From: Siphlonurus alternatus
Taxonomy: Eukaryota; Arthropoda; Insecta; Ephemeroptera; Siphlonuridae
Assembly: GCA_949825025.1 (NCBI GenBank)
Contig: OX463784.1
Coordinates: forward strand, 19,896,761-19,960,760
DNA: 64,000 nt
Direction of reading: 5' to 3'
A program made the translations under genes and the position numbers. The notes below the pieces were generated by a model, which saw only the letters and a program-made list of their open reading frames with translations, was not told the DNA's origin and ran no database searches. Every line of letters starts with the position of its first letter. Positions within the stretch are counted from its first letter, which is position 1. This document shows, piece by piece, positions 1 through 15,100 of this stretch.

Positions 1-325
1 ACTTGTATTAATTTTATTTTATTTGGATCAAATTATGACTGCGTATGTGTATCGTCTCATTATCTCAAATTAAAAAAATAATTCATAAATAAAATGTAAA
101 AAATTTGTTGCATGTTTGTTATAATGTTTAATTTAAAAAAATGTAATAAAATTATTTTATATAAAATAAAAATTATAATACAGTTAAAATAACGGAAGCA
201 GTTTTTTTTATTAATTAGTAACCTTCCTTTATCACGGTATTATATATGCATGATTCATATACTGAGCACGAGGCAAAAGCAATAAACTTAAATAACCTTC
301 AAATTCCCGCACATGATAAACATGA

Positions 326-709
326 TTACGTCACGATAAGAGCTATGAGAGAGAGACCTCCTAGAGTTTCATGTTTACCTAATACCGAGCCGGTTAGAAA
401 ACTCCTCATTGTGACAGCAGAATCTCGGATCAAACCTTTGTGACGTCATAAAATACTGCTTTGTGATTGGTTAGTAAAAAAATAACCTTTAATCGTATTA
501 CATGCTTAGCTCCTACATGTTTATGTTTTCCTAATTAAAATGACGTATCTGAGAAACTGCCAGAGAAAAATGACGTTTCTGTGGCTGATTTTTTCAAGAA
601 TTGGATTAGGAGAACAGACTACTCTAGCAGGTCTCTCATAATTCTGATCAAGCTAGAACCGCCATTTTGTTTTTTAATTTACTCTCTTCTAATTGGCTGC
701 TATATAAAT
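326..709. promoter_or_regulatory. Promoter-like cluster of CRE, CCAAT and TATA motifs
   Basis: Within 390 bp, less AT-rich than its surroundings, are TTACGTCA (326-333), TGACGTCA (441-448), two TGACGT half sites (541-546, 571-576), inverted CCAAT boxes (GATTGG 465-470, ATTGG 692-696) and TATATAAAT (701-709). It lies downstream of RSF1. It could serve a minus-strand gene starting near the left edge: an ATG at 409-407 is followed by an AG|GTAAAC donor at 379/378. That gene is not visible, so this is inference. Confidence 0.35.
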
Positions 710-849
710 GCGGCAATTTTTAAAATTACTTTGATTATTATTTTTCCTACAGCTTATATAATTTTAGATATTGTATATTTATTTATTGTTTTTTTGAAGG
801 GTTTAAAGGTTAATATTGAAATAAAAAAAATACAATCTAGATATACATA

Positions 850-2125
850 ATTTATTTTCAATTTTCTTTATTTGTGTATATTTATTAATTTATTCTTTTT
901 TACACGTTACAAAACAATATATTATCTCTAAAAGATTGGGAGGATTTTTTTATTATTATTTTCATTATACATTCAATATTGTGTCATTTCTAAATTAACA
1001 AAATAAAAATCATTATACTAATATAATATTATTATTAGTCAATCATAATAATTAATGTTATTTTCAATATTATATTTCTCAATACAAAACTACATACTAT
1101 TATACTGACAAAAAAACAAACAAAAAAATTATAATATCAAATAATATTCAAATTCTTAATTTGAATCACAATTTTTGCTACCCATAGCAAAAATGGTTTA
1201 TTTATTTCTTTAAATAAAATAAAAACTTTGCATTTTCCTCGTTTAAAGCAATGAGTTCAATGCAGTGCAAAAACAGGCCTATGAACCAAATTCATTAGAG
1301 GTCACTATTAATAAATAAAGATAGTAAAGTGACCTTTATTTGCAATGGTTAAGTAGACAGTTTTTCGTGCATAGTAACTCAAATTATATATTTAAAAATA
1401 CAAACAAAGAAAAACAACAATTTAATTAATAATTGTTAACCATTTAAAAATGATAATTAACAAAAAAATACAATTATTTTAAACTGCCTATTTTTTTCAT
1501 TTGTTTTACATATATTATAGAAAAATTAATAATAGTCCATTTAACAAATGGTACATTTTTTTAAGTTATAAATATTTGTACAAAATATAGGGAAAAGAAA
1601 AAAATATATATAGAACAAAAAATAATATGATAGAATACAACTAATTCCATTTATGTGTGTATAATACAGCAAACCCTTTTATAGCAAAAATTCAAGTCAA
1701 TATAAAATAATTAAATATTTAAAAAAAAAAACTTTAAAAAAAACTTTTAAGCACAGCTCTCAAAAAACACAATCTTTATGATTTTGTATATAAAAGGATT
1801 ATATTTCATTAAAACAGTAGATAATATTTATGACAAATTTTTCTTGCTTGGCAAAAACACTTTACATTTTTAAAGTGGTACTTTTTTTTTTTTTTTTTTT
1901 TTAATTTGATATGAAATAAAAATCTACTGTAAAGTAAGTCTTTCTTAAAAAAAATAAAGCACAATTCTTTGTCAATAAAAATTATTGTTTTTCTGTTCTG
2001 AAATAAGCCATACAAATTTAAAACAGACTTTTATAAAGATTGATATAAACGGAGATATATTGCAAAGAATTGACACTTTGATTTTTAAGAAAGAAAAAGG
2101 TGACCAACACAAAACTTTTAAACAA
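850..2125. other. AT-rich sequence downstream of RSF1, probably 3' UTR plus spacer
   Basis: No credible coding sequence was found. The stretch is very AT-rich, with homopolymer runs (a T run near 1880-1903). The part nearest 2125 should be RSF1 3' UTR. Confidence 0.5.
1335..1340 (-). terminator. Candidate RSF1 polyadenylation signal AATAAA
   Basis: This is the first AATAAA on the minus strand after the RSF1 stop, about 790 nt downstream. More copies lie at about 1197-1206. The DNA is extremely AT-rich, so chance matches are likely and the cleavage site is unproven. Confidence 0.25.
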
Positions 2126-3144
2126 CTACGATTCTAAATCGTCCTCTCTCTGACTGGAGAAGTAGGAAACTAAACCACCAAATTCACCCCCTTCTTCCTC
2201 CCCCGTTCTCAAAACTTGAGGTGGTGGTGCTTCATAGCTCGTCGGAGGATCTTGAGTTTGTGGGGTTGTAAATGTATCGGGGGGTACGTACGGGGGTTGA
2301 AATTGCTGTGGTAACTCATCTACTGGAGGATAAGGGTTAAAATACGGAGCTTGAGGGTTTGGTTGATAAGGAGGAGGGGCTTGGAAAGGTGGTCTTTGTC
2401 CTATAAAACCTTGAGGATTTCTAGGAGGTGTCTGTTGAAGTACAGGCCTCGTTACATAAGCTGGAGGTGGAGTTAAAGATTTTTCAGCAGGATCCATTAA
2501 ATTTGGAGGTGGATATGACATTCCTACATTAGGAGGACCACCTCTTAATCTCATAGGAGGTCTATAGTTAATAGGTGATGCTTGTGCGGGATACCTTGCA
2601 GGTTGTCTAGGAGGATAATTCTGTGGATTACCAGGCGACGATGGATAGAATTTAGCTGCTATTGAAGCTGCGGCAGCCGCTGTGAAGGGTTGATTACTAG
2701 ACGGTGGTATCGGAGCCTGAAGTAATCTAGATATCACTCCGGTAGGTTGTGATGATGGCTGTGGTTGTGGGGGATACTGAGGTGATGCTGAATTAGTGGG
2801 ATAACCTTGAGGAGGAATAGCTCCTTGTGGGATTGACATTTTATCTTCGGGTAGTCTTGAAATAGAATCTTCTTTACCTCGCATGTTGATTGTTGTGGGG
2901 ATATCGTCATCACTGTCGCTTTCGTCGTGGCTGGGGGAGCTCACTGTGACTTTGTTAAGACCACGGGCCATCACAGGAATGGATGGAGGACGTCCACGAC
3001 CTCTACCTCTCGGTCTGCGAATCCCTCGAGTCTTCGGGGGAGTGATGACCGTGGGTGGGGGAGCTATGATGGATTGTGGGGGGATTTGTGGAGGCATCGG
3101 GGCTGGGGGGAATAGCTTCGTTGCAAGCATCTCTTCTTCCTCAT
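2126..3144 (-). CDS. RSF1: RSF1 exon 18: AT-hook, Pro/Gln-rich tail and stop
   Basis: The last exon adds about 338 residues. It starts with [12 protein letters not shown], continues to an AT-hook ([12 protein letters not shown]), then a proline/glutamine/tyrosine-rich low-complexity tail ([19 protein letters not shown]). It ends [18 protein letters not shown], which resembles the vertebrate RSF1 terminus (EEEEDELLRVTDLVDY). The stop TAG is at 2126-2128. The Pro/Gln-rich segment is not a feature I know from vertebrate RSF1 and may be lineage-specific. Confidence 0.88.
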
Positions 3145-6100
3145 CTGGGGACAAAAAGAAGGTTTAATGAGTAAGAAAATTGGTTCATCAAAATTATTAA
3201 GTCAGATGGTCAGTACAAAGAAGGAAATAAAACACTTTTTTTTTATATTTTATATTAATTAGGGAGTTTCAATTCATGCTACGCTTTAAACAATACAGCT
3301 TCAAACAATTTATTGTACTGTACTTCAAATTCTGAAAACTCTATATGTAGTAATTGGGGGAAAATCCCATTTTATTCTAGATTTTTATCCAGGATTAAAT
3401 TATGTAAAAAAGAGCTAAACAAGAGGCTAAACATGGCACTAAAAAACTGTGGGCTAAATCTAAGCAATGTTATACAATACAGCACTTTAGCATAAATAAA
3501 GCCTTATTTTTTTTTTTCAACATAATTCTTATTCGAATTAATCCAGGATGGAAATCTCGGAAAATGTGCACAAGTCTCAATATTTTAGTTCAAAACAGAC
3601 CTACTTATTGCACTTAGTGCCCTGAGGATGTACCTGTATTCGAGATAACTATAGAACTCCCTACTGTTTATGCTACACCTTCTCTGAAATCTCATCATCC
3701 ACTCACCTGAGTTGTCAGAGTCCCTGCCGACCTCCACTATCTGGGGCATCACTCCGCCCATGGTCTGCAGGGTGGCTGCCGTGACTGGTACCGGGGCGGT
3801 GGCCACCAGGGGTGCTGATGCGGGGGCGGGGGAGGGAGGGGCGGGGGCCTGGGGGGCTCGCGAGGAGCCGGCCACCACCAGTCCAGGGTCTTCGTCCTCA
3901 GGGTCAGGGCGGAACTCCTCCTCGTCATCACTGACGATCCGACGACCCTTGCCGCGAGTTGGCACCGCCTGCAACAATTACAACGTTAGCAAGGTAGTGG
4001 AGGATGTAGAAATGTGCAGTAGAAATAGAAAAAGTAACAGAAATTAAAAGTAAGAAAATGAAGGTGAAAAAAGTTATGGCAAGTTGTTGTATTGATTGAT
4101 TTACTGATTGGTTAATTTATTAATTGGCTTATATTTATTTCTGGGCCTTCATTAACATCAATAACTTAAGCCATTCAAGTTGTGGTCCCTAATATTTTTA
4201 CCTCTAATATGTTATTACAAAATTCTGTATGTAAAAAAAAATATATATATTTTATGCAAGTTTGATACCTATGATGCAAGAAGATTTGAAGCCAAATAAT
4301 AAAAGAATCAATTTACACGAACACTGCATTATAGTTTAATTTGAATAAGGATTAAATTTTAGGGTGACATGTCCAAAAATATTATTAACTTAATATCATG
4401 GTAACTGCTTAATAATGAAATTTAATCATAAATAAGTCAAGCTCTTCAAAACTGAAAACTTTCATTAAGAGAAAACTTAAAAAAAAAAAAAATAAATAAA
4501 TAACTAACATTTTACGAGAAGAAACTCTGAAATAAAGACAACACTTATGAACTACATAACTAGGACCTCTCACCTCGTCACTGTCAGAGCCCAGAATCTC
4601 TTGGTAGTTGATTTTACGACCCCTGGTTGTCCTCTTGACAGGTTCGTCAGGGCTGGGGGGTGGGGTTGGTCGTGGTGGCTTGGGCTTCTTGGGCTTGGGG
4701 GCGGCCACCTCTGCCCCCTCCTCCCCAGAGCCTGCTGCCGGGGCGGGACGTTTGCGAGCCCCGGGCTTGGCCCCTCGCTTGCCCTTGCGACGACGCTTGC
4801 CTCCTCCACTACTTCTACGTCTACGCTTGGCAGGAGCTCTTGCCCTGGAAAGAAAAAAAGTAACTAACATTCTGGGGGTAAACATTGGGCTGGAACTTGA
4901 ATTGTGCAAGTAGTAAAATTAGAGAAAATAAAGTTTTCAACATAGTAATAAATATGACTACGAGGAAGGAATTCGAAACAATTGTGATAGAAAGATAATT
5001 TCAAAATTAAATCAGTAAAATTATTCTTATCACACTAAGAATTTAAAGTTAGACAAATGAAAACTCCAAGAGATATCATAAAATCTTGAAGAGGCCTCAA
5101 CAAGTTAAATAAATATGGTATCTATGATGGTATATGAAACCTAAATCTTCACAAAACCTATAAAATTTAGCTTCTAGCTATTTACAGTACAATTCACTCA
5201 TACGAAGAGAACCACCCAAATTTGTTAAACACCCTCATCAGTGGCCGCTTGTGGGTGTTTTTAGGTATGGCTGTAGAACTTTATCAGACAAACCAATTCT
5301 GATAAAATTTTAATAAAAAAAAGGGGGGAAAAAAGGGCAATCAGGACTATAGTAAATGTACACATTGAAAAAGTTTACTTATTGGCCTAAACATTTGTTG
5401 AAAATTCTAAATTTGTGTAGAAACTAAAATACACACAAATACTGTATTTTTATCTGATTTGGTTTGGTCACCCAATGAGCTGCATAATCTAGTTCCATCA
5501 TTATCAACACACCTGGCAGGTGCCTTCTTCCTCTTCTTCTTGCCCCAGTCCGACTCTGCACTCTCCGAGCTGAGGCCACTCTCGTCAATCTCCTCATCGC
5601 TGCCTCCCAGCCAGCCACGAGACCGTGCAGACTTCAACTTCCTCTTCTTGACGTCATCAGAGTCCTCAGAGTCGTTGATGAACTCTCGGTCAAAACGAGT
5701 CTGTCTGGCACGCGTTGAACGACGCACCTGGGGTGTTCAGATGAGTTGTGAGTAACGTTAATGTTTAATATGATGGACAATGATTTCAACAGTCCTGTAA
5801 TATATTTCTAATCTTTTTCATCTTTAACCTTCGAACAATATTAAAATTATGATTAATAGTTAATAGTATATACATATTATGTATGTATTGTACCACATAA
5901 AAAATAATATAATTTATAATAAACACATGTTAAATTTTCAGGAAGGTATTATGTGAAAACTAATTAAAAAAAAATGTTGTAAAAATCAAATATTTAAGGT
6001 GAAAATTTCGTTTCAGTACTGTATATAAGGAACATGAGGAAACAATACCAGCAATTTAGGAATTGATTTATATTCTCCCTTTAAATTTTCAATTTGTGAT

Positions 6101-9100
6101 ACTGTATGCAGTTTTCAGTAACATAATACAATTTTTGATCAATTAAAACACAGATTTTAATACCGGTAATCACAATTCCCCCTCCCCCTTTTTTTAAAAC
6201 TAAAGAAAAAAAAAAAAAAAAAAAAAAAAAAAAACGAGTTACTGTATTTTATTCAGAGAGAATATTTTACTGCATATCCACAAAGAAAATGTAGCATACT
6301 GTACATTTTAACCTAGAAATTTTTAGTACAAGCTACAGTGTACTTGATTTAGTACTGAAGTTTGATATTTACTTTTTGTACTAAAAAAAGTGGAAGCTAA
6401 AATCTATGCTGAGTTAACCCTTGAAATCTACTCACCGGACCCGAAGATCCCTTCTTTCCTCCTTTACGCCTACGATAGGCCACGGAGTCGTCTGAGTCGA
6501 CGTCATAGTTTTCTTCATCGTCGTCTTCGTCAAACTCAGAGGAGCCGTGGAAGTCCTCGTCGCTAGCGTGATCGTCTTCACTGGAGATGTCGAGGCAGGC
6601 GAGGCGACGAGGCTTGCGACGGTGAGACAACTTGACCAGCTCGGCGTGTTGGCGAGCCCGCTCAATGTCCTCCGCATCCGTCTTCTTGTCTGTAGAGGAG
6701 AGAAGGAGGTTAGAACATAACAATTGTGGCAAAAATATTTAGTAAGGAAAATTTATCTAAAAAAAAAACAAAAAAACAAAAAAAACAACAACAGTAGTAT
6801 CAAAAATTTAAAGTGCAAATTGATTTTCTAAAACAACAGCCTTCTGTTGTTATTTGAAAATTTTAATACATATATAATTAAATAATTTCTGTTGTCAAAT
6901 AAAAAACAATTTCAACTTTTATTAAACCTCTTTTAGAATAGAGATAAAATAACAAGCAGTAACTTTGTTAATAACACTTAACTACTAATTATACAGTATA
7001 TATGTAAAAAAATTAATAAATAAATAATAATAAAAAAATGTAGGATTGAGGCACTAGTTCCAAACTGTCTCTTTCCATCAAAAAGATTTTATCATCCAAT
7101 TAAAAAAAAAATAAAAAATAGTGGTAAAAAAGGAGGTTTGGAACCGTAGTTGTGCATATTACTATCCAATTCAAATTTAACTTTCATAACCAAAACATTG
7201 TTAGGCAATCCTTACAAGCAACAATAAACAAGTGCACACATACCTTCTTCGTCATCGTCCTCTCCGGACTCCTCGTCTTCATCTTTCTCCGCTGCCTCCT
7301 CCCCCTCCCCTCCTTCTTTCTTGGCCACACCCTCTTTCTCCTCGGGTGCCACGCCCCCCTCCGCTGCAGCTTCGGCCTCTTCCTGCTCCTTGGCGTTGAC
7401 GATGGTTGCAATGTCCTTACCTCGACCAGCGTTACCAGCACCCTTCACCAGGTCAACCTCGTCCTGCAGGAACAAGACACCATTTCAACAAGAGAGTGAC
7501 AATAGTTATATAAAACACATGAAATCGAATAAACCAATATTTAAGAATAAAAATGTAACCTGCTGATTTGCTGAAAATTAAGTAATGGTGACTAGCATAT
7601 TCCTAATTATAAAACAAAAGAATAATAATAAATAAATTTACATTTCAAAAAATAAAGAAAGAAAGAAAGAAATAAAATAATCAATGTAACTAAAATATTG
7701 TTCAACTTATTAAATGAACACCTCTTAAAAATTCTCGTGCTGATTTTTTTAAAATATTCGGTCATTCACTGAATTTATGAACTACAACTGGGAGCTTCTA
7801 CCCACCTGGATTGCAGACTTGATGAGCTCATCATACTCATGGAAGTCGTAGCTGACGGTAGCTGCTGCCCTACGCTGCCTCACGGGGTACTTCTCCTCTT
7901 CTGGTTCGCTGCTACTGCTTGATGTAGCACTGCCTGAGCTTGACTCGCTACCGGATGCCTCACTTCGCTCCACGGCGTCAATGGCGTCGCGAAGGTCAGA
8001 GCCGGCCTCAGAGGCCACCGAGTCTCCACCCTGCAGGGGGTCCTCCGCATCGTCATCTTCGTCTCCCTGTGCAGACACAAGTTAGTTCGAGGACTTGTAC
8101 CTATGCTGAAGGATCTTTTATAATTATATTTGTACAAAGCAAGAAAATGAATATTATGTGATTTTTTAAAAACTATTTAAGGAATATTGTCATAAAAAAA
8201 AACTCAAGAAAACTATATTCACAACATTTGTATTATAAACTGTATACTGTACACATAAAAAGTTTTTTTATTTGTTGCTTAGTCAAGTTTACTCATTGCA
8301 TGATAAAATAAATCTAAAAAAAAAGAGAGAAAAAAAGCTAACAGGGACTGAGATTTGTGGGCTTCAAAAAGAAGAAGAAAAAAAAAAAAATAAAAAAATA
8401 AAAAATTGACGAGCTCTAAAAATAATGAGCTTAATTCACAAGAAAGATTTAAACCAGGTTTTCTCACTAACCATGGATAGCTTCAGTATATCACAATGAC
8501 ACTAATAACAGTTAGCAAGAAGCTTGGACAACATTTCTGGATAACTTCTTTGTAAATAGTGTTCAATAAGCAGGCGCGGATCCAGGGGGGGGGGGGGCTG
8601 CAGCCCCCCCCCTCCCCCGAAATTTTGGATTTAACACGGGCAATATAGGCATTTCCCCCACTCCAAATTCTTCTTTTAACATTGGCCTTATGGAAGCAGC
8701 CCCTCCCGAAATTTTTTTCTGGATCCGCGCCTGTCAATAAGGCAAGTTTGAAGCTTCAATAAAAGTACAAAATGAACTCACCCTGCCAGGCAGAACATTG
8801 TCAAGACTGATGCCGACATAAGCAAGCCTCTGTCGTCTCAGCTCCTGGTTTTGCTTCTTGCGCACCGAGCGGTCAAGCTCTCTTAGTGAGGAGGTTAGTG
8901 AGGTGACCAGCTGTTTGTGGCTGCAGTTGGGGCAAAACCACGCCCCCTCCGGAACCAAGTGCAGCTCGGGTTTGAGGCACGACGTGTGCCAGCCTGCAAG
9001 TCAAACACCACGGTGAGAGATGTGATGACAAGAACAATGGACTACCTGCGTTATATTGAAAATATGGGTAGTACAACTTGAGTTAGGTATCACCAATTCT

Positions 9101-9143
9101 ATTGAAATCAACAAACAAAATGTTTTTGGCTGAAATAATGAAA

Positions 9144-9190
<47 letters not shown>

Positions 9191-12100
9191 ATTTTGACAT
9201 AGCCATAGAATATTTAACATGTACGCATAGGCAAACATTTAACATAACCATAAATTACCGTTAAAAGTTAAAAGTGTGCTTCCCTTCCATTCTACAAATA
9301 AAGAGGCTTAAAAAAAATGAGAACATTGAAAATATGAAACTCAAGATCTTCTATCAATTTAATGCAAAATAATGACAAACAAAACGATATAAAATATTTT
9401 TGGATTAGAAACATTGCATTTCTATTATTTCAAGAGGAATAATCAACACAAAAAGTGCAGTAGGAACTGACCCATGTCGCAGGTGTCACACAGTAAGATC
9501 CACTCTGGGCGGTCTCCAGCCAAGCACTTCTGACAGCGGTACTCATCAACCTCTTCTTCCTCGACTTTAGCTGCCTTGGGAGCCTTCTCTGTAGACACTA
9601 AAAGAAATTAGAAAACATTGGAGACCCAAATGACTAGGGTCCACACCATATTTGGTCAAAACACTGAAGTGCATTTAAAAGTTTGAAGGATATAAAATAA
9701 GCAGAATTAAAAAAAAAAGTAGTTTCACGTATTTCTGTTTAGAGTAATATTAATTTTTTGATTGATTGACTGACTGACTTAATAAGAGGCAATTGCCACA
9801 CTATTTATTATTTATAAGACATTAAGGCTGGTATAGCTTATACTATAGAATTTTTGGTCTGTATTGTTGATCATTTAGCTTCTTTTTTAAAAATTACTGT
9901 ATTAATATTCCACCTCCTCTCCCCCTCTTTACGAGCCGGATTTTGGACTCACCCCTGCGAGCAGTCCTGGCTCTTCTGGCTGGCTGCAGCTCCTCGCCAG
10001 GTCCCAGTTCAAGGTCGGACTCTGGGGAGAACTCATGATCGGACTTGAGTTCCGGACGTTCTTCCTCCTCCTCTTCCTCTCCCATCTCCTCCACCTCTTC
10101 GGACTCTGACGAGTCACTGTGGAGAAATCACGAAGTTAGAACACCTTGTTTTATATTAAAACATGGTAATTTCACACAAATGTTTCCACAATAGTGTGGA
10201 GACACTACTTACATTAACTAATTGTAAAATTTAAGGACTTAAAATCAATTTTATTTTCAGCCAATCACAAGGATGAACAGAAAGTTTAAAAATAGAGGGT
10301 TTTGTTAAAATTATTTACACATATTAACATTTTTATGAACATCGTCTGTTTCACCACAAATATTCACTTCTTTGTGCTTCACAACACTTGAACTATGATT
10401 TATTGCTGAACAAAGAGTACATTGCTACATTGGAAAGCAGTAAAACCTTCAGCAAGCAGACTTGCAATTTGACTGGCTTATTCAAGACTAGTTTGTGTTC
10501 ATTGATTGAAAATTGATACAATATGTTTATATAAACTTTGCCAGATCTCTTAATTTCAATCTAACGTCTAATCTAAACATGTCTATACTCTCACCTGCTT
10601 TCAGAGGACTCCCAAGGGTTAGCACCAGCCTTCTTCTTCTTCTTCCTCCGCTTTTTCTTCTTTTTACGACGACTTTGAATATCCTCGTCAGCAACTCCAA
10701 TGTAATCCTCATCATTGCTCGCCTGCACCAATCAACAGTCAGATCACAACAGCCAATCACAGACACCCCCCACACCATCAATACCAGTGGCGACTCCATG
10801 AGTGCAGCACTTGAACTAATTCTGTTGACAATTATTTTTTAAAAAAATTTGAATAGAGTTTTGTTTGATTTTTTTCTGTATTAGTTAATTGCTAGTAGCA
10901 CCTAAAAACACATCAAGAGTCACCATTGGTTAATTCCAAACTTAAGTTACCAATGATAGTTATGTTAAACTAACTAAATAAAGAAAACAAATGAAGATTA
11001 AGTTGTTAATTTTTTTGGATTAATTTCTTGCAAAGAGAAATACAAAATCTACTTACTACTTTACTAGATACTTAAGAAACATTTTTTAATGCACAATTTT
11101 GTTTGGAAACAACAGGATGAAATTATCTAATATAAATGTTATGTATTGTGTAATTTTGTGGTTTCGTTGATTTTATTATCTGTAAGTTTAATTTTATCCA
11201 ATTTACTTTAATTTGTTTTTATTTATCCTCGTATTCAATGTTGTGGTGGCCTCTAAATATAAAAATCCCTATCATGTTGACTACCATGACGGTATATTAA
11301 TTACAGTATAATAAATTGTGACACGAAAGCTAAAAATATTCAATTCATCCATAATCTAATGCTACTTGCATGAAATATATGAGGATTTTAAGGGTTTATA
11401 AATCACTAAAGTTACATTGATAACCTCTTTTCTTGTTTCACTGAAACAATCTGCAGTTAAAATTACTTTTAAACCCTTTGAATGCCAGGTTCTCATATAT
11501 AACTACATCCTGCAATTCATACGAAATAATGAGTGATCTATCTCTACAAACATATGCAAGAATGACATAATGTGGATATGGCATACAACTCATTCTTGCT
11601 CATATTCATTAAGGTAGAGATAACGCCGATCAGCTGTTCGACGTAGGTCCCTTTGATTAGCATGTAAACCATAGCAAATTCACAAAAATTCTGAAACTTT
11701 TTTGAGAGGCAGATATTAGTGCCTAAAAGCCATAGAAAAAATTTCAAAAACAATTTAACAAGCCGTTTTTTTTTTTTTAATTATTTTTTTTTTTTAATTT
11801 TCAGCATAGGGCTTTCCCATGGAGAGACAAATTAAAAACTTAATTTAAAAAAATCGGCTCGTTTAATTGTTTTGAATTTTTTTCTATAGCTTTTAGGCAT
11901 TAATCTCGGCCTCTCAAAAAAATTTCAGAAAATTTGTGAATTTGTTAAGGTTTACATGTTAATCAAAGGGACCTACGTCGAACAGCTGATTGATGTTATC
12001 TCTACCTTAAGGCAGAAAGCTTATTATTCCAGACAAGGGATGATGTGTAACGAGTGTAAATTTGATAGTACAGATATAATAAAAGTAATTAAACAGGAAT

Positions 12101-15100
12101 AGTTCATTTTGACTTTTTTTTTAACACATACAGTATAAGATATGAAATGATAAAATTAAACTATTTTACGTAAATTTCTAAAATTACCCATAGAGACAAT
12201 AACCAACATTAAAATGAAATGAATACTAAAATCAGCACACATAGAACATGCATTTGGAAAAAAACACGTTTTACATTTTGCATTAAAAGGGTTACACATA
12301 CTTTGGGTTTCTTTTTCGTGTATTTCCGTTTCTTTTTCTTGGGAGTTCCGTTAGTTGCCTGTAACAATATGAGGGCACAGATGCAAGGGGTTATAAGCCA
12401 TGCCAAGCTAGCAGCATTACTAAACATTTATTATCAATGCTACAAGACAGCAAGACACAATCAAGAATAATAAATATAAATAATAAAGATAAAGAAAATT
12501 AAATTTATTAAAGAAATTTATTAATTAGGTAAGTGGTAATTGTATTTGTTTAATATGTGCTTGATAATTAATTAAATAAAATTAACAACCATTACAGATA
12601 GAAATTGAAATAGATGCTATTGGAACAATTAATAATAAGAAAAAAAAATAATAAAACAGTCCAAGTGAATATTGAGTTCATAATCTTCAGAAAAAACTAA
12701 AAAAAAAATTAAACTAATGTCATGTGATGGCCTGGCAATCAAATTGGGATAAAATTATAAAAGCCATTACCGGTAACTTTCTTGCCTTATTTCTTTGTGT
12801 GGATGAGCTTTAATTTCCGTTTGAATGCCAGGCCATATGAACATTAGAAGTGAAAATTTTTCCACTGATAAATCTATTACAAAACAAAAAGAAAAGGATA
12901 AGGAATAATCAGGGAGACTAAACAACTCACAGCAGATAAAAATCTTTCTGATTGGTTGATTGAGGCTGTGAAGGAATTAGCAGACATCCTTTTCTTTTAT
13001 TGTATAAATATTATCAGTTCTTAATTGGGCATTTTATTAAGGAAATATGAAAGATTAAGAAGCCTGTTCACTCATGTCTCCTGCACAATTTTCAGTATTC
13101 CTAATTCTACTCATCATACAGTTAACAAAAACCATGTTTCCCTGTAAATATATTCTGGATTGTAACGTATGCTTTGTTGTGTTTTTAAAATCATAAAAAA
13201 AATATATTTCAACTGTATAGCAAGGAGAATGTGAAAACTGAAAATTGTTACGCTTCCAGGAGACATGAGTGAACAGGCCTCTAACTGTTGACTTTTGCCT
13301 GCAGAGCTATGGACTCTTTGAGTGTTCCGCCACTGACCTTGTCTGAGTCCGACTCGTCGCTGCTGCTCGAACTCTCCTCATGCTCCGACACTTTCTTCCT
13401 CAGCAGCTCCTCCTCTCGTCGCTTCTGCATCTCCAGCAGAGCTTCCTCTTCCGCCTTGCGACGCTCCTCCTCCTCCTTCTGCTTGATGGTGGCGATGCGA
13501 CGACTCTGTCGCAGCTGGGGACCTATTGAAATTATAACGTTAGTTAAATAAAGAAAAAGTTGAAAAATTGAGACTTTAAAAATTTGGGTTTCTCAAATTT
13601 TATTTATTTAATTAAGGGTAAGGTAACGCCACCAATGTTAAAAAAAATCCCTCACACAAAAATTCTGAAAAAAAATTAAAATGTTCTCCTCTACACCACA
13701 TATCAGTAGCTAAAATATCAGGTATACAAATTCGATCTAGTTTTTGAGTTATGAATTTTTAAAGTTGACTAATTTAACATGGAGAAATGGAAATCCCATG
13801 TTAAATTAGTCAACTTTAAAAATTCATAACTCAAAGACTAGATCGAATTTGTATACCTGATATTTTAGCTACTGATATGGGGTGTAGAGGAGAACATTTT
13901 AATTTTTTTTCAGAATTTTTGTGTGAGGGATTTTTTTTAACATTGGTGGCGTTACCTTACCCTTAATGAAATAAAAAGTGACATTTAAGTAATCCATGTT
14001 GTACTTGTGCAGCCAGCCAGCCAGCCAGTGATCAAATAATTGAATTGAAATAGAAATGTCTTATTTATAATTATGGGAGTTCTCTGAGGGCAAAAAGAAC
14101 AGTACCTTTTTTTTTTTTTTTTTACTAAAACTTACTTTTTTTTGACAAATAGCAATCTTAATGGCTTTTAAAATATATTTTTATTCCTAAATCTTTTTTA
14201 AAAGTTTAATTAGTACCTTTCTAGGATATAAGTCAACACTCAAACAATTAATTAAGTAATCAACTATAAAATGTACACTTAAACTTTGAACATCAACTTA
14301 AGATGGAAGTGGAGAGATTTGCTACACCTTAAAGACTAGCTAGTTAATTAACATTGCTGACCCTAAAGGGGGTTGTTACTGACCATCATCTGCTGGGGGT
14401 GTGCTGCTGCCACGACTGTCTCCCTCGCCTGCCACCACCTCCAACCTGCGAGCTGCAAATGTAAACATGGGGTTAACATTCTGTAAGAACCAGTCTTAAT
14501 ATTTAAAGTAGAATTGGAGACTTCTAGGGCAGCTAATTTATTTCAAATAACTGAGAGTGTAGAGAAATGACACACCTGATACAGAAAAAAAATCACATAG
14601 ATCGTCGCCTCAGAATGCAAGTCGCGTAAGTACAAAAAAATTTGATGGGACTTTGAGCTTTATGTTATATTGAGATAAGGTTCAAAGTTGCATCAATTTT
14701 TTTTGTACTTACGCGACTTGCATTCTGAGGCGACGAGATATAATATTTTAAAAAATAGGGGTAGAATTGAAATATTTTCAAATGAACTATGTGCATTTTT
14801 TGTAGTCAAAACTGGAGAAAAGATAGAAAAAAATGAAGAAGTTTTAAATACTGTAGAAGCAAACAGCAATTTATGAAGCAAGCAAGTAAAGAAGCCTGTC
14901 TCACCTTTGCTGCCTCTTCCCCTTCCTCGTCCCCTGGTAGCCGTGGGTTGCCTTGTCTCCTCCGCCGCCACCTTCCCTGGAACTATCTCGGTCTGTCTCG
15001 CTCTCTTAGGCGGCCGTCCTCTGCCTCTGAATGCTCTCTGCGGACGTCCCACTGGCTTCGTCAACTCTTCCTCGTCAATCACCAGCGAACTGTCAGCTTG

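Noticed and set aside
246..850. Plus-strand ORFs of 65 and 89 codons at the left edge
   Set aside because: One lacks an ATG start and neither shows splice sites or a recognisable domain. The interval is better explained as promoter-like DNA.
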